NCBI RefSeq assembly: GCF_001425205.1
Contig: NZ_LMDW01000001.1
Coordinates: 1,928 to 65,927 of the forward strand
Direction of reading: 5' to 3'
Length of the DNA stretch: 64,000 bases
From: Variovorax sp. Root411
Lineage (GTDB): Bacteria; Pseudomonadota; Gammaproteobacteria; Burkholderiales; Burkholderiaceae_C
Shown here: positions 45,033 through 53,648 of the stretch, in pieces
Position numbering within the stretch: the first letter of the stretch is position 1
Layout: every line of letters begins with the position of its first letter
Notes under the pieces: generated by a model
What the model saw: the letters and a program-made list of their open reading frames with translations, nothing else
Databases searched by the model: none
What the model was told of the DNA's origin: nothing
Translations under genes and position numbers: made by a program

Positions 45033-45625
45033 TAGATTGGGTTGATGAACGCCATGACGTCGTCGAGATGCGCTTTCTCGAAATCCGACAGGGCGTGGTC
45101 GCTGCCTTCGAGCAGCTTGATGTTGCTGTCGGGGTAGCGCGCGGACATCTCGTGCCAGTCGAGCGCTTCGTCGCCCTTGGCGATGATGGCGAAGACGCGC
45201 TCGGGTCGCGTGAGCGGGCCGACTTCCATCGCGCGCAGTTCGTGGATGTATTCGGGACGAAAGTAGAAATGCTCGGCGGGGTCGTGCCAGAGGGTCTGGT
45301 CGCCGATGTAGCGCGTGAGGTCGCGCGCGGGATGCACGGCCGGATTGAGCAGCACCGCGCGGCAGCGCGTCATGCCGGCCACGTAGGTCGCGTAGTAGCC
45401 GCCGAGCGACGAGCCCACCACCGCCATCGACTTGCGCGGCCAATGTGCGATGCCTTTCATCACCATGTCGATGGCATCGTGCGGCGAAGGCGGCAGTTGC
45501 GGGCACCACCACTGCAGGTTCGGGTGGCGCTGTGCCACGCGGTCCGCGACGATCCGGGCCTTGGCCGAACGAGGCGAAGAACGAAAGCCGTGCAGATAGA
45601 GCAGGTGAGTGGTGTGCGCATCCAT
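45032..45625 (-). CDS. YqiA-like alpha/beta-hydrolase
   Basis: A 197-residue protein from the ATG at 45625 (MDAHTTHLLYLHGFRSSPRSAKA), the family start. The nucleophile elbow is VGSSLGGYYA. The oxyanion region is LYLHGF, and GSDHALSDFE holds the catalytic His. The family has esterase activity on short acyl esters; the natural substrate is unknown. An ATG at 45688 would add 21 residues with no homology sign. Confidence 0.85.
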   Translation of the reverse strand: MDAHTTHLLYLHGFRSSPRSAKARIVADRVAQRHPNLQWWCPQLPPSPHDAIDMVMKGIAHWPRKSMAVVGSSLGGYYATYVAGMTRCRAVLLNPAVHPARDLTRYIGDQTLWHDPAEHFYFRPEYIHELRAMEVGPLTRPERVFAIIAKGDEALDWHEMSARYPDSNIKLLEGSDHALSDFEKAHLDDVMAFINPI

Positions 45626-45949
45626 GCGAGGAAAAGTCGGGAGGTGCGGCTGTTGCACCTCGCTTGGCGGGACCGGGTAATTCTGCATGAGGTCTGTTCT
45701 CGCAAGGCCGCTTCCAACATACGAAAAGCCCGCTGCGCGGGGTTCTTCGGGAACGCATAGCTTACTGAGGCCTGGGGCGCATGGGCACCCTGCGTACGTG
45801 GCATTCAAAAGTACTCATGTGATGGCCGTGGGCGCAAATGGCCTGCCCTCGGAAAAAGCGCGGTTTCGTGGAGCCTTGCCATGTGCCTCCCATGAACCGG
45901 GGAGGCGCGTACAAATTCGTCGGGCGCGCCGAGGCTTATGCTCTGCCCC
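45626..45949. other. Intergenic region between divergent genes
   Basis: These 324 bases separate the YqiA-like gene (minus) from the response regulator (plus). They should hold both promoters, but I see no clear -35/-10 pair, operator, repeat or RNA structure. No frame in it is supported as a gene. Confidence 0.5.
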
Positions 45950-46684
45950 ATGAACATTGAGGCTCAGGAGGACGCGACGCTACACCGCTGGGGCGTGCTC
46001 GTCGTCGAAGACGACAGCCGCGCGCGTGCCTTCTTCGAGGCCAGCGTGCAGCGCAGCCCGCGCCTTTTCTGGCTCGGCAGCGCCGGAACGGTGCAGGAGG
46101 CGCTGGGCTGGCTGGCCCGCACTGCCACCATTCCCGACGTGCTGCTGGTCGACCTCGGCATGCCCGACGGCACGGGCCTCGACGTGATCCGGGACGCGGT
46201 CGCGCGCTTCCCAGGCTGCGAGCCGCTGGTGGTGTCGGTCTTCGGCGACGAGGAGAACGTGCTCGCCAGCATCGAAGCGGGGGCCGTGGGCTACATCCAC
46301 AAGGACGCCGCACCGGAGGACATCGCGCAGACCATCGTGGAGATGAAGGCCGGCGCCTCGCCGATCTCGCCCATGATCGCGCGGCGCGTGCTCGCGAAGT
46401 ACCGCAGCCTGCAATCGGCAGCTCCTCCCGGCGCGGCGCCGGGGGCGGCGCCCGAAGCAGCCGCGGAGGAGTCCGACCGCGGCCTGCTGTCGGCGCGCGA
46501 GCACGAGGTGCTGACGCTCATCGCGCGCGGCTTCTCGTACGCGGAAATCGCGCGGCTCAAGGGCCTGAGCGTGCACACGGTGCAGACCCACATCAAGAAT
46601 CTCTACGGAAAGCTCGCCGTGCATTCCAAGAGCGAGGCGGTTTTCGAAGCGACGCGTCTCGGCCTGTTGTCTCATCCGGGCTGA
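45950..46684 (+). CDS. NarL/FixJ-family response regulator
   Basis: A 244-residue two-component regulator. The receiver domain has the acidic pocket VVEDD (residues 18-22), phosphoacceptor Asp68 in LLVDLGMPDGTGL and the conserved Lys in GYIHKDA. An Ala/Pro linker (about 152-172) joins it to a LuxR-type helix-turn-helix (LSAREHEVLTLIARGFSYAEIARLKGL through HIKNLYGKL). The partner kinase follows 6 nt later. Targets are unknown. Confidence 0.9.
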   Translation: MNIEAQEDATLHRWGVLVVEDDSRARAFFEASVQRSPRLFWLGSAGTVQEALGWLARTATIPDVLLVDLGMPDGTGLDVIRDAVARFPGCEPLVVSVFGDEENVLASIEAGAVGYIHKDAAPEDIAQTIVEMKAGASPISPMIARRVLAKYRSLQSAAPPGAAPGAAPEAAAEESDRGLLSAREHEVLTLIARGFSYAEIARLKGLSVHTVQTHIKNLYGKLAVHSKSEAVFEATRLGLLSHPG

Positions 46685-46690
46685 ACGCAG

Positions 46691-48535
46691 ATGCGACCAG
46701 GACGGGTGTTGTTGCTGGTGCTTTGGCTGGCGATGCTCTTCGCGGGCACCGCCGGCGTCTGCGGTGCGGCCGCGTCCGAGGCACCGATCGAACTGCGCCA
46801 GGGCACCGTGACGACCTCTGTCGACGGCACCACGCGCACGGGGCCTGTCGAGCTGCCCTACCACTGGGACCGCCGTCACCAGGGGCGTCCCGGCCTGGCG
46901 AGCTTCGACCTGCCGTTCACACTCGGAGCCGTGCCCGAGGCGCCGTGGGGCATCTTCATCCCGCGCGTCGGCAACGTCTTCGAGGTACAACTCAACGATG
47001 CGCTGCTGCAGGTCTACGGCGACCTGGGCCGCGGCAATGACGCCGACTACGCCAAGGCGCCCATCTACGTGCCGGTACCCGGGCGCCTGCTGCGAACGGG
47101 CGACAACCTCCTGCAGATCCGCCTGCGCGCCGACACCGCCCGGCGCGCGGGGCTTTCGCGGGTGGTCATCGGGCCGGCCGCGCCGGTGCGCACCGAACTC
47201 TTCGAGAGTGCCTACGCATGGCGCTTCACCGGCTCGGTGCTGCTGATGGCCTTCAGTTTGATCGTGGGCGGCATCGCGCTGGCGCTGTGGCTGACGCAGG
47301 TCGACGCCGATCCCAGGGGCGCGCAGCGGCGCGATGGCATCTACTTCTGGGCCGCGCTGGCCGAGTTCTGCTGGGCGCTACGGGTGGCCGACGGCGTGAT
47401 CGCGGAGCCGCCGCTGTCCTGGGGGCCATGGGGCGTGCTGATGGCCGCCTGCTATGCGGGCTGGGCAGCCTCTTCCATGATGTTCGCCTACCACCTCGCG
47501 GGATGGGGGCGCGAGCGCCGCGGCCGGTGGGTGCGCTGGCCGATCGCGGGCATCGTGGCCGGGACGGTGCTGTTCAGTGCGCTGTCGCTGCGGCGCGACG
47601 AGCCGATGTGGCTCACCGGCTGGCTCGCCGCCGAGATCGTTTTCGTCCTGGCCTTCGCCGGCGCCTTCGCGGTTGCCACCCTGCGCAAGCCGAACGCCGA
47701 GAGGCTGCTGGTGGCCGGCGCTGCCCTGGTGACGGTGGCCTTCGGCACGCGCGACTGGCTGGTGATTCGCCTCGGCGACGCCTATGGCGAGACCACCTGG
47801 GTGCGCTATTCGTCGGTGTTCTTCGGCGTGGCGCTGCTGCTGATCGTGCTGCGGCGCTTTCGCGCGGCGAGCATGCAGGCGCGCGGCTCGGTCGCGGCGC
47901 TCGCGGAGCGGGTGGCCCAGCGCGAGCGCGAGCTCGCGGCCACCTACGCAGAGCTCGAAGCCGCGGCGCGCGACCAGGCGCGCACCCACGAGCGCGAACG
48001 CATCCTGCGCGAGATGCACGACGGCGTGGGCTCGCACATCAGCTCGGCGATCCGGCAGCTGCAGTCGGGCCAGAGCAGCTCGGGCGACCTGCTGCGCACG
48101 CTGCGCGATTCGCTCGACCAGTTGAAGCTGTCGATCGATTCGATCCACCTTCCGCCGGGCGACGTGGGCGCGCTGCTGGCGGCGGCGCGCTACCGGCTGG
48201 AACCCCGGCTGGCGGCGGCGGGCATCGAGTTCGAATGGGCGGTGGACGAGGTGGAGCCGGTGGAGGGGCTCGACGCGCTGGGCATGCGGCAGTTGCAGTT
48301 CCTGCTGTTCGAGGCGATCTCCAACGTGCTGCAGCATGCGCAGGCCACCGTGCTGCGGTTCGAAGCCGGCATGCAGGGCAAGACGGTGCAGCTGCGGGTG
48401 ATCGACAACGGCAAGGGCTTCGACGCGGTGAAGCACCTGCCGCGATCGCTGGCGGAGCGCTCGGTGGCCATCGGGGCCCGGCTGGCGGTGGAAAGCCGAC
48501 CCGGGCGCACGGTCGTTCAGCTCGAATTCGATTGA
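46691..48535 (+). CDS. Membrane sensor histidine kinase (HisKA_3 type)
   Basis: A 614-residue kinase. A signal peptide (residues 1-26) precedes a periplasmic beta-sandwich-like domain of about 150 residues (NVFEVQLNDALLQVYGDLG). Then come about seven membrane helices (roughly 180-395), the plan of 7TMR-DISM receptors. A coiled coil leads to the phosphoacceptor His443 in RILREMHDGVGSH, typical of NarX/DesK-type kinases. The ATPase half has FEAISNVLQHAQA and VIDNGKGFD. It pairs with the regulator just upstream. The signal is unknown. Confidence 0.88.
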   Translation: MRPGRVLLLVLWLAMLFAGTAGVCGAAASEAPIELRQGTVTTSVDGTTRTGPVELPYHWDRRHQGRPGLASFDLPFTLGAVPEAPWGIFIPRVGNVFEVQLNDALLQVYGDLGRGNDADYAKAPIYVPVPGRLLRTGDNLLQIRLRADTARRAGLSRVVIGPAAPVRTELFESAYAWRFTGSVLLMAFSLIVGGIALALWLTQVDADPRGAQRRDGIYFWAALAEFCWALRVADGVIAEPPLSWGPWGVLMAACYAGWAASSMMFAYHLAGWGRERRGRWVRWPIAGIVAGTVLFSALSLRRDEPMWLTGWLAAEIVFVLAFAGAFAVATLRKPNAERLLVAGAALVTVAFGTRDWLVIRLGDAYGETTWVRYSSVFFGVALLLIVLRRFRAASMQARGSVAALAERVAQRERELAATYAELEAAARDQARTHERERILREMHDGVGSHISSAIRQLQSGQSSSGDLLRTLRDSLDQLKLSIDSIHLPPGDVGALLAAARYRLEPRLAAAGIEFEWAVDEVEPVEGLDALGMRQLQFLLFEAISNVLQHAQATVLRFEAGMQGKTVQLRVIDNGKGFDAVKHLPRSLAERSVAIGARLAVESRPGRTVVQLEFD

Positions 48536-48567
48536 GGGGGCCGGCGGGGCTGAGATAATCCGCCCCC

Positions 48568-49722
48568 ATGTCTGCCGTGTTCAACCAGCCCTCCCTGGCG
48601 CGTCGCATCGCGCCCATCTTCCAGGGCTTCGACGGCTTTCTGGCCTTCGCCGTGCTGCTGCTCGCGTTCGCCGGGCTGCTGACCATGTATTCCTCCGGCT
48701 ACGACCACGGCTCGCGCTTCATAGACCATGGCCGCAACATGCTGCTGGCCGGCTTCATCATGTTCGCGGTGGCGCAGGTGCCGCCGCAGCGGCTGATGCT
48801 GGCCGCGGTGCCGCTCTACGCAATGGGCGTGGCCCTGCTGGTGGCCGTGGCGCTGTTCGGCATCACCAAGAAGGGCGCCACGCGCTGGATCAACGTGGGC
48901 GTCGTGATCCAGCCCAGCGAAATCCTGAAGATCGCGATGCCGCTGATGCTTGCCTGGTGGTTCCAGCGGCGCGAAGGCCAGCTGCGGCCACTCGATTTCG
49001 TGGTGGCGACGGTGCTGCTGGCGGTGCCGGTCGGCCTCATCATGAAACAGCCCGACCTCGGCACCTCGCTGCTGGTGCTGGCGGCCGGGCTGGCGGTGAT
49101 CTTCTTTGCCGGGCTGCCGTGGAAGTTGATCGTGCCGCCGGTGGTGATCGGCGCGATCGCGGTCACATTGATCGTGAGTTTCGAGACGCGGCTGTGTGCC
49201 GACGGAGTCGACTGGCGCGTGCTGCACGACTACCAGAAGCAGCGCGTGTGCACGCTGCTCGACCCCAGCAAGGACCCGCTGGGCAAGGGCTTCCACATCA
49301 TCCAGGGGATGATCGCCATCGGTTCGGGCGGGGTGGGCGGCAAGGGCTTCATGCAGGGCACCCAGACGCACCTCGAATTCATTCCCGAGCGCACCACAGA
49401 CTTCATCTTCGCCGCGTATTCGGAGGAGTTCGGGCTGATGGGCAACCTGGCGCTGATCTCGGCCTTCATCCTGCTGGTCTTCCGCGGGCTGGTCATCGCG
49501 ACCAACGCGGCCACCTTGTTCTCGCGCCTGCTGGCGGGAGCGGTGACGATGATTTTCTTCACCTATGCCTTCGTGAACATGGGCATGGTGAGCGGAATTT
49601 TGCCGGTGGTGGGAGTGCCGCTGCCGTTCATCAGCTACGGCGGCACGGCCATGGTGACGCTGGGGCTGGGGCTGGGCATCCTGATGTCCATCGCCCGGGC
49701 GCGGAGGCTCGCCCAGAACTGA
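48568..49722 (+). CDS. rodA: Rod shape-determining glycosyltransferase RodA
   Basis: A 384-residue SEDS-family polymerase with about ten membrane helices, for lateral wall growth with PBP2. It carries TRWINVGVVIQPSEILKIAMPL, the KGFMQGTQTHLEFIPERTTDFIFA loop, and near the end NMGMVSGILPVVGVPLPFISYGG, which distinguishes RodA from FtsW. A GATAAT box ends 9 nt before the ATG and no ribosome site is visible. mrdA (PBP2) is not adjacent, unlike in E. coli. Confidence 0.93.
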   Translation: MSAVFNQPSLARRIAPIFQGFDGFLAFAVLLLAFAGLLTMYSSGYDHGSRFIDHGRNMLLAGFIMFAVAQVPPQRLMLAAVPLYAMGVALLVAVALFGITKKGATRWINVGVVIQPSEILKIAMPLMLAWWFQRREGQLRPLDFVVATVLLAVPVGLIMKQPDLGTSLLVLAAGLAVIFFAGLPWKLIVPPVVIGAIAVTLIVSFETRLCADGVDWRVLHDYQKQRVCTLLDPSKDPLGKGFHIIQGMIAIGSGGVGGKGFMQGTQTHLEFIPERTTDFIFAAYSEEFGLMGNLALISAFILLVFRGLVIATNAATLFSRLLAGAVTMIFFTYAFVNMGMVSGILPVVGVPLPFISYGGTAMVTLGLGLGILMSIARARRLAQN

Positions 49723-49742
49723 GCGAAGACTGGGGGCGAGCC
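49723..49742 (-). repeat. Fragment of the 91-bp repeat
   Basis: GCGAAGACTGGGGGCGAGCC matches the reverse complement of the repeat's first 20 bases with one change. It begins immediately after the rodA stop and ends just before the tldD -10-like box. Confidence 0.6.
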
Positions 49743-49755
49743 ATAGAATCCTGAA

Positions 49756-51216
49756 ATGATCTCTCGCGAACCCACCATCGAGCGCCTCGCCACGGCGCAA
49801 CAGCTCCTTCTCACGCCGTTCGGCCTGGACGAATCGCACCTGAGCAAGGCCCTGGCCGAGATCACCGCGCACCGGGTGGACGACGCCGACCTGTACTTCC
49901 AGTACACCCGCAGCGAAGGCTGGAGCCTCGAAGAGGGCATCGTCAAGACCGGCAGCTTCAGCATCGACCAGGGCGTCGGCGTGCGCGCGGTCAGCGGCGA
50001 GAAAACCGCCTTCGCCTACTCGGACGATATTTCCGAAGCCTCGCTGCTCGACGCGGCACGCACGGTGCGCTCCATTTCCTCCGCCGGCCGCACCGGCCGC
50101 GTGAAGACGGCGACCCGCAAGATCGCCTCCAGCCGCTCGCTCTACGACGGCATCGACCCCATCGCCACGCTCGACAGCACCGCCAAGGTGAAGCTGCTCG
50201 AAAAGGTCGAGAAGCTGGCCCGCTCGCGCGATCCGCGCGTGGCGCAGGTCATGGCCGGCCTCGCAAGCGAATACGACGTGGTGCTCGTGGCCCGCGCCGA
50301 CGGCACGCTGGCCGCCGACGTGCGCCCACTGGTGCGCCTGTCGGTCACCGTGATCGCCGAGCAGAACGGCCGCCGCGAAATCGGCTCCGGCGGCGGCGGC
50401 GGGCGTTTCGGCCTGGCCTATTTCACCGATGAGCAGATCGCCGAGTACGTCGACCACGCCGTGAAGGCCGCGCTGACCAACCTCGACGCGCGCCCGGCCC
50501 CGGCCGGCGAAATAACCGTGGTGCTCGGCTCCGGCTGGCCCGGCATCCTGCTGCACGAAGCCATCGGCCACGGGCTGGAGGGCGACTTCAACCGCAAGGG
50601 CTCGAGCGCGTTCTCGGGCCGCATCGGCCAGCGCGTGGCGGCCAAGGGCGTGACGGTGCTCGACGACGGCACCATTGCCGATCGCCGCGGCTCGCTGAAC
50701 GTCGACGACGAGGGCAACGCCAGCCAGCGCAACGTGCTGATCGAGGACGGCATCCTCAAGGGCTACATCCAGGATGCGCTCAACGCGCGCCTCATGAAGG
50801 TCAAGCCCACCGGCAACGGGCGCCGCGAAAGCTACGCCCACGTGCCGATGCCGCGCATGACCAACACCTACATGCTCGGCGGCGACAAGGACCCGAAGGA
50901 AATCGTCGCCAGCATCAAGAAGGGCCTCTACGCCACCAACTTCGGCGGCGGGCAGGTCGACATCACGAGCGGCAAGTTCGTGTTCTCGGCCAGCGAGGCC
51001 TACTGGGTCGAGAACGGCAAGATCCAGTACCCGGTGAAGGGCGCGACCATCGTGGGCAACGGCCCCGACGCGCTCACCCGCGTGACGATGATCGGCAACG
51101 ACATGGCGCTCGACTCCGGCGTGGGCACCTGCGGCAAGGAAGGCCAGAGCGTGCCCGTGGGCGTCGGCCAGCCGACCCTGCGCATCGATGGTTTGACCGT
51201 AGGCGGAACGGCCTGA
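49756..51216 (+). CDS. tldD: Metalloprotease TldD
   Basis: A 486-residue zinc protease subunit that with TldE/PmbA trims small peptides. The metal site is HEAIGHGLEGD (His267-x3-His271). The C-terminal part has AYWVENGKIQYPVKGATIVGNGP and SGVGTCGKEGQSVPVGVGQP, both conserved. A TAGAAT box (49744-49749) lies six bases before the ATG, with no ribosome site between. tldE is not in the window. Confidence 0.95.
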   Translation: MISREPTIERLATAQQLLLTPFGLDESHLSKALAEITAHRVDDADLYFQYTRSEGWSLEEGIVKTGSFSIDQGVGVRAVSGEKTAFAYSDDISEASLLDAARTVRSISSAGRTGRVKTATRKIASSRSLYDGIDPIATLDSTAKVKLLEKVEKLARSRDPRVAQVMAGLASEYDVVLVARADGTLAADVRPLVRLSVTVIAEQNGRREIGSGGGGGRFGLAYFTDEQIAEYVDHAVKAALTNLDARPAPAGEITVVLGSGWPGILLHEAIGHGLEGDFNRKGSSAFSGRIGQRVAAKGVTVLDDGTIADRRGSLNVDDEGNASQRNVLIEDGILKGYIQDALNARLMKVKPTGNGRRESYAHVPMPRMTNTYMLGGDKDPKEIVASIKKGLYATNFGGGQVDITSGKFVFSASEAYWVENGKIQYPVKGATIVGNGPDALTRVTMIGNDMALDSGVGTCGKEGQSVPVGVGQPTLRIDGLTVGGTA

Positions 51217-51261
51217 TCGCTTGCTAAGCTCGCTCCTCGTTTTCACAACAAGGAGCATTCG

Positions 51262-51795
51262 ATGAGGAACAGGATCAACTCGTCCGCGGCGCTGTGGGCC
51301 GTGGCAACCACGGTTGCCTTGCTGGGCGCCGGTTGCGCATCGCGCGGCGGCTCGGGCGGCAGCCAGCCTGCCGCGGCGCCCGCGCCCGCTGCCACGGCGC
51401 CGGCGCGCGGCGGCGCAAAGACCGGCATGGACGCCCAGGGCAACGTCACCGATTCCTCCAAGGTCGAGGCCGGCAGCGGCCGCACCGTCAAGGGCCTGAA
51501 CGGCTACGAAGGCGAGATCACCGGCAACCCGGCGCGCAACAGCAAGTTCGCGCGCCTGCAGATCGGCATGAGCGCCAGGCAGGTCACCGACCTCGCGGGC
51601 CAGCCGACCGACCAGGGCGCCTACGTCACCGGCAAGGCCTTCATTCCGTTCTATTTCGGCAGCGACCGCCATCGTTATGAGATGACCTACAAGGGGCAGG
51701 GGCGGCTGGTCTTCGCGGGTGGCGGCATGGGCGACTACTCCAGCGGCAACCTGATCTGGATCATCCACAACCCGAACGAATCGGGCTACCGATAA
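51262..51795 (+). CDS. Lipoprotein with BamE/SmpA-like domain
   Basis: A 177-residue protein. A signal peptide ends in a lipobox (LLGAGC, lipid attachment at Cys25), then an Ala/Pro/Gly linker. The C-terminal half (KFARLQIGMSARQVTDLAGQPTDQGAY) has the GMS-x-x-V-x-x-L-x-G-x-P pattern of the SmpA/OmlA (BamE-like) fold. It probably sits in the outer membrane. Its partner is unknown. A good AAGGAG site precedes the ATG, and a strong terminator follows. Confidence 0.75.
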   Translation: MRNRINSSAALWAVATTVALLGAGCASRGGSGGSQPAAAPAPAATAPARGGAKTGMDAQGNVTDSSKVEAGSGRTVKGLNGYEGEITGNPARNSKFARLQIGMSARQVTDLAGQPTDQGAYVTGKAFIPFYFGSDRHRYEMTYKGQGRLVFAGGGMGDYSSGNLIWIIHNPNESGYR

Positions 51796-51805
51796 ACAAC
51801 GCACG

Positions 51806-51829
51806 TCCCGGTCGCTTGACCGGGATTTT
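51806..51829 (+). terminator. Intrinsic terminator of the lipoprotein gene
   Basis: TCCCGGTC (51806-51813), loop GCTT, GACCGGGA (51818-51825), then TTTT. The perfect 8-bp stem begins 11 nt after the stop codon. It separates the lipoprotein transcript from the aroG leader. Confidence 0.85.
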
Positions 51830-51846
51830 GCTTTCCGTGCTACATT
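51816..51846 (+). promoter_or_regulatory. Candidate promoter of the aroG leader
   Basis: TTGACC (51816-51821) is a strong -35. TACATT (51841-51846) is the best -10 but the spacer is 19 nt; TGCTAC (51838-51843) gives 16 nt. With TACATT the start point would fall at about 51853, one or two bases before the leader ATG. The -35 lies in the 3' arm of the upstream terminator. Confidence 0.5.
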
Positions 51847-51854
51847 TCGCCTCC

Positions 51855-51929
51855 ATGTCCGCTCTTCGCGCTTATTTCTTTGCCTACTTTTGGTTCCCGG
51901 TTTCCGGCGGACGAGAGGCGAGCGCGTAA
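51855..51929 (+). CDS. Aromatic-rich leader peptide of aroG (attenuator peptide)
   Basis: A 24-codon frame from ATG to TAA, 95 nt before aroG. Residues 7-14 read YFFAYFWF: Tyr, Phe, Phe, Ala, Tyr, Phe, Trp, Phe, so seven of eight are aromatic. This is far above chance in GC-rich DNA that elsewhere is poor in such codons. It is followed by an intrinsic terminator, the layout of pheL- and trpL-type leaders. No Shine-Dalgarno precedes the ATG, which lies 8 nt after a -10-like box, suggesting leaderless translation. The peptide itself probably has no function beyond ribosome stalling when charged Phe, Tyr or Trp tRNA is scarce. I do not recognise it as a named peptide. Confidence 0.75.
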   Translation: MSALRAYFFAYFWFPVSGGREASA

Positions 51930-51987
51930 AGCAAACGAACACCCTCCCAAAACCGCCGGTGGCCTCAAGCCCCCGGCGGTTTTTTTA
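51904..51987 (+). promoter_or_regulatory. aroG attenuator: antiterminator / terminator pair
   Basis: Terminator: AACCGCCGG (51951-51959) pairs with CCGGCGGTT (51973-51981), followed by a T-run to 51986. Antiterminator: CCGGCGG (51904-51910, within the leader ORF just after the aromatic codons) is the exact complement of the terminator's 5' arm CCGCCGG (51953-51959). GAGG (51915-51918) can extend it by pairing with CCTC (51943-51946). A ribosome stalled on codons 7-14 leaves these free; one that reaches the stop codon at 51927 covers GAGG and lets the terminator form. The mechanism is inferred from the sequence. Confidence 0.75.
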
Positions 51988-52023
51988 TGCCCTGACGATA
52001 TCCACTCCAACAAGGAAGCACCC

Positions 52024-53142
52024 ATGAGCACGAACACTGCCCCCGCCAGCGACAGCTGGTATGCGAGCGTCGAAAAAACCAGCAAGACCGACGACGAACG
52101 CATCAAGGACATCAACGTGCTGCCCCCTCCCGAACATCTGATCCGCTTCTTCCCGATCCGCGGTACGCCGGTCGAAACGCTGATCGAAGGCACGCGCCGC
52201 AGCATCCACAACATCATGGCCGGCAAGGACGACCGGTTGCTGGTGATCATGGGCCCCTGCTCGATCCATGACCCGGCCGCCGCGCTCGAGTACGCCCGCC
52301 GCCTCAAGGTCGAGCGCGAGAAATACGCCGGCACGCTGGAAATCGTGATGCGCGTGTACTTCGAGAAGCCGCGCACCACGGTCGGCTGGAAGGGCCTCAT
52401 CAACGACCCGTACCTCGACGAGAGCTTCCGCATCGACGAAGGCCTGCGCATCGCACGCCAGCTGCTGATCGACATCAACCGCATCGGCCTGCCGGCGGGC
52501 AGCGAATTCCTCGACGTGATCTCGCCGCAGTACATCGGCGACCTGATTTCCTGGGGCGCCATTGGCGCGCGCACCACCGAAAGCCAGGTGCACCGCGAAC
52601 TCGCCTCGGGCCTGTCGGCGCCCATCGGCTTCAAGAACGGCACGGACGGCAACATCCGCATCGCCACCGACGCCATCCAGGCGGCGGCCCGCGGCCACCA
52701 CTTCCTGTCGGTGCACAAGAACGGCCAGGTCGCCATCGTGCAGACCAACGGCAACCGCGACTGCCACGTGATCCTGCGCGGCGGCAAGGCGCCGAACTAC
52801 GACGCCGCCAGCGTCGAAGCCGCCTGCAAGGACCTCGAAGCCGCCAAGCTACCGCCCACACTGATGGTCGACTGCAGCCACGCCAACAGCTCCAAGCAGC
52901 ACCAGAAGCAGATCGACGTGGCGAAGGACATCGCCGCGCAGATCGCCGGCGGCTCGAACCGCGTGTTCGGCGTGATGATCGAAAGCCATCTGCAGCCGGG
53001 CGCCCAGAAGTTCACGCCGGGCAAGGACCAGCTGTCGGGCCTCGAGTACGGCAAGAGCATCACCGACGCCTGCATCGGCTGGGACGACTCGGTGCAGGTG
53101 CTGGACACGCTCTCGCAAGCGGTCAAGCAGCGCCGGGGTTAA
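52024..53142 (+). CDS. aroG: 3-deoxy-7-phosphoheptulonate (DAHP) synthase, class I
   Basis: A 372-residue enzyme that condenses phosphoenolpyruvate and erythrose-4-phosphate, the first step of aromatic amino-acid synthesis. Active-site motifs: LLVIMGPCSIHDP, KPRTTVGWKGLINDP, GARTTESQVHRELASGLSAPIGFKNGTDG split across the barrel, and VDCSHANSSK. The length and N-terminal extension match the feedback-inhibited AroG/F/H type. AAGGA lies 10 nt before the ATG. Expression is probably set by the attenuator upstream. Its stop overlaps the convergent cupin gene by 4 nt. Confidence 0.96.
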   Translation: MSTNTAPASDSWYASVEKTSKTDDERIKDINVLPPPEHLIRFFPIRGTPVETLIEGTRRSIHNIMAGKDDRLLVIMGPCSIHDPAAALEYARRLKVEREKYAGTLEIVMRVYFEKPRTTVGWKGLINDPYLDESFRIDEGLRIARQLLIDINRIGLPAGSEFLDVISPQYIGDLISWGAIGARTTESQVHRELASGLSAPIGFKNGTDGNIRIATDAIQAAARGHHFLSVHKNGQVAIVQTNGNRDCHVILRGGKAPNYDAASVEAACKDLEAAKLPPTLMVDCSHANSSKQHQKQIDVAKDIAAQIAGGSNRVFGVMIESHLQPGAQKFTPGKDQLSGLEYGKSITDACIGWDDSVQVLDTLSQAVKQRRG

Positions 53143-53648
53143 AGCATTTCGGCTAGGTCGGGCCAGTGGTGCCGCATCGACGCAGCCTCGCTGCTGTCGG
53201 GCGGCACCATCGAGAAATCGGCGAAGTCGAAGCCCGGCCCGACCATGCAGGCGACCAGCGTGTAGTCGCCCGAACTGTGGCCCTGGATCGGCCGGGCGGC
53301 CTGCCACTGGCCGGCGGGCACCACGTGCTGGGGACGCGTGCCGTGCACATCGACCGGGCCCAGCTTCACGTGAGCCGGCGCGGTGCGCATCGCGGCGTCG
53401 CAGGTCCATAGTGCCAGCGGTACGCCTTCAAGATGAACCCAGACTTCGTCGGACAGCACCCGGTGCCAGCGCGAATGCTGGTTCGCTTCGAGCAGGAAGT
53501 AGATGCTGGTCAGCGCGCTGCGGGGCGCGCGGCCGTCGGCGGGCGCCACGCTGGCGGGCGATCGGAACACCTCGGCATACCAGCCGCCCTCAGGATGGGG
53601 CTGGAGCTTCAGGGCGTCGATCAGCTCACGCGCGCGCATGGCGCTCAT
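53139..53648 (-). CDS. DUF985-type cupin protein
   Basis: A 169-residue cupin. Conserved stretches: LQPHPEGGWYAEVFRS, TSIYFLLEANQHSRWHRVLSDEVW split as the first cupin motif, VVPAGQWQAA and ACMVGPGFDFADF. The family fold is known but its function is not; the metal ligands resemble other cupins. The gene overlaps mpl by 4 nt and is co-transcribed with it. Confidence 0.85.
   Translation of the reverse strand: MSAMRARELIDALKLQPHPEGGWYAEVFRSPASVAPADGRAPRSALTSIYFLLEANQHSRWHRVLSDEVWVHLEGVPLALWTCDAAMRTAPAHVKLGPVDVHGTRPQHVVPAGQWQAARPIQGHSSGDYTLVACMVGPGFDFADFSMVPPDSSEAASMRHHWPDLAEML

Noticed and set aside
48517..51942. Minus-strand open frame of about 1141 codons
   Set aside because: It covers rodA, tldD and the lipoprotein gene antisense. 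Low-complexity Arg/Ala/His composition and no domain were seen.
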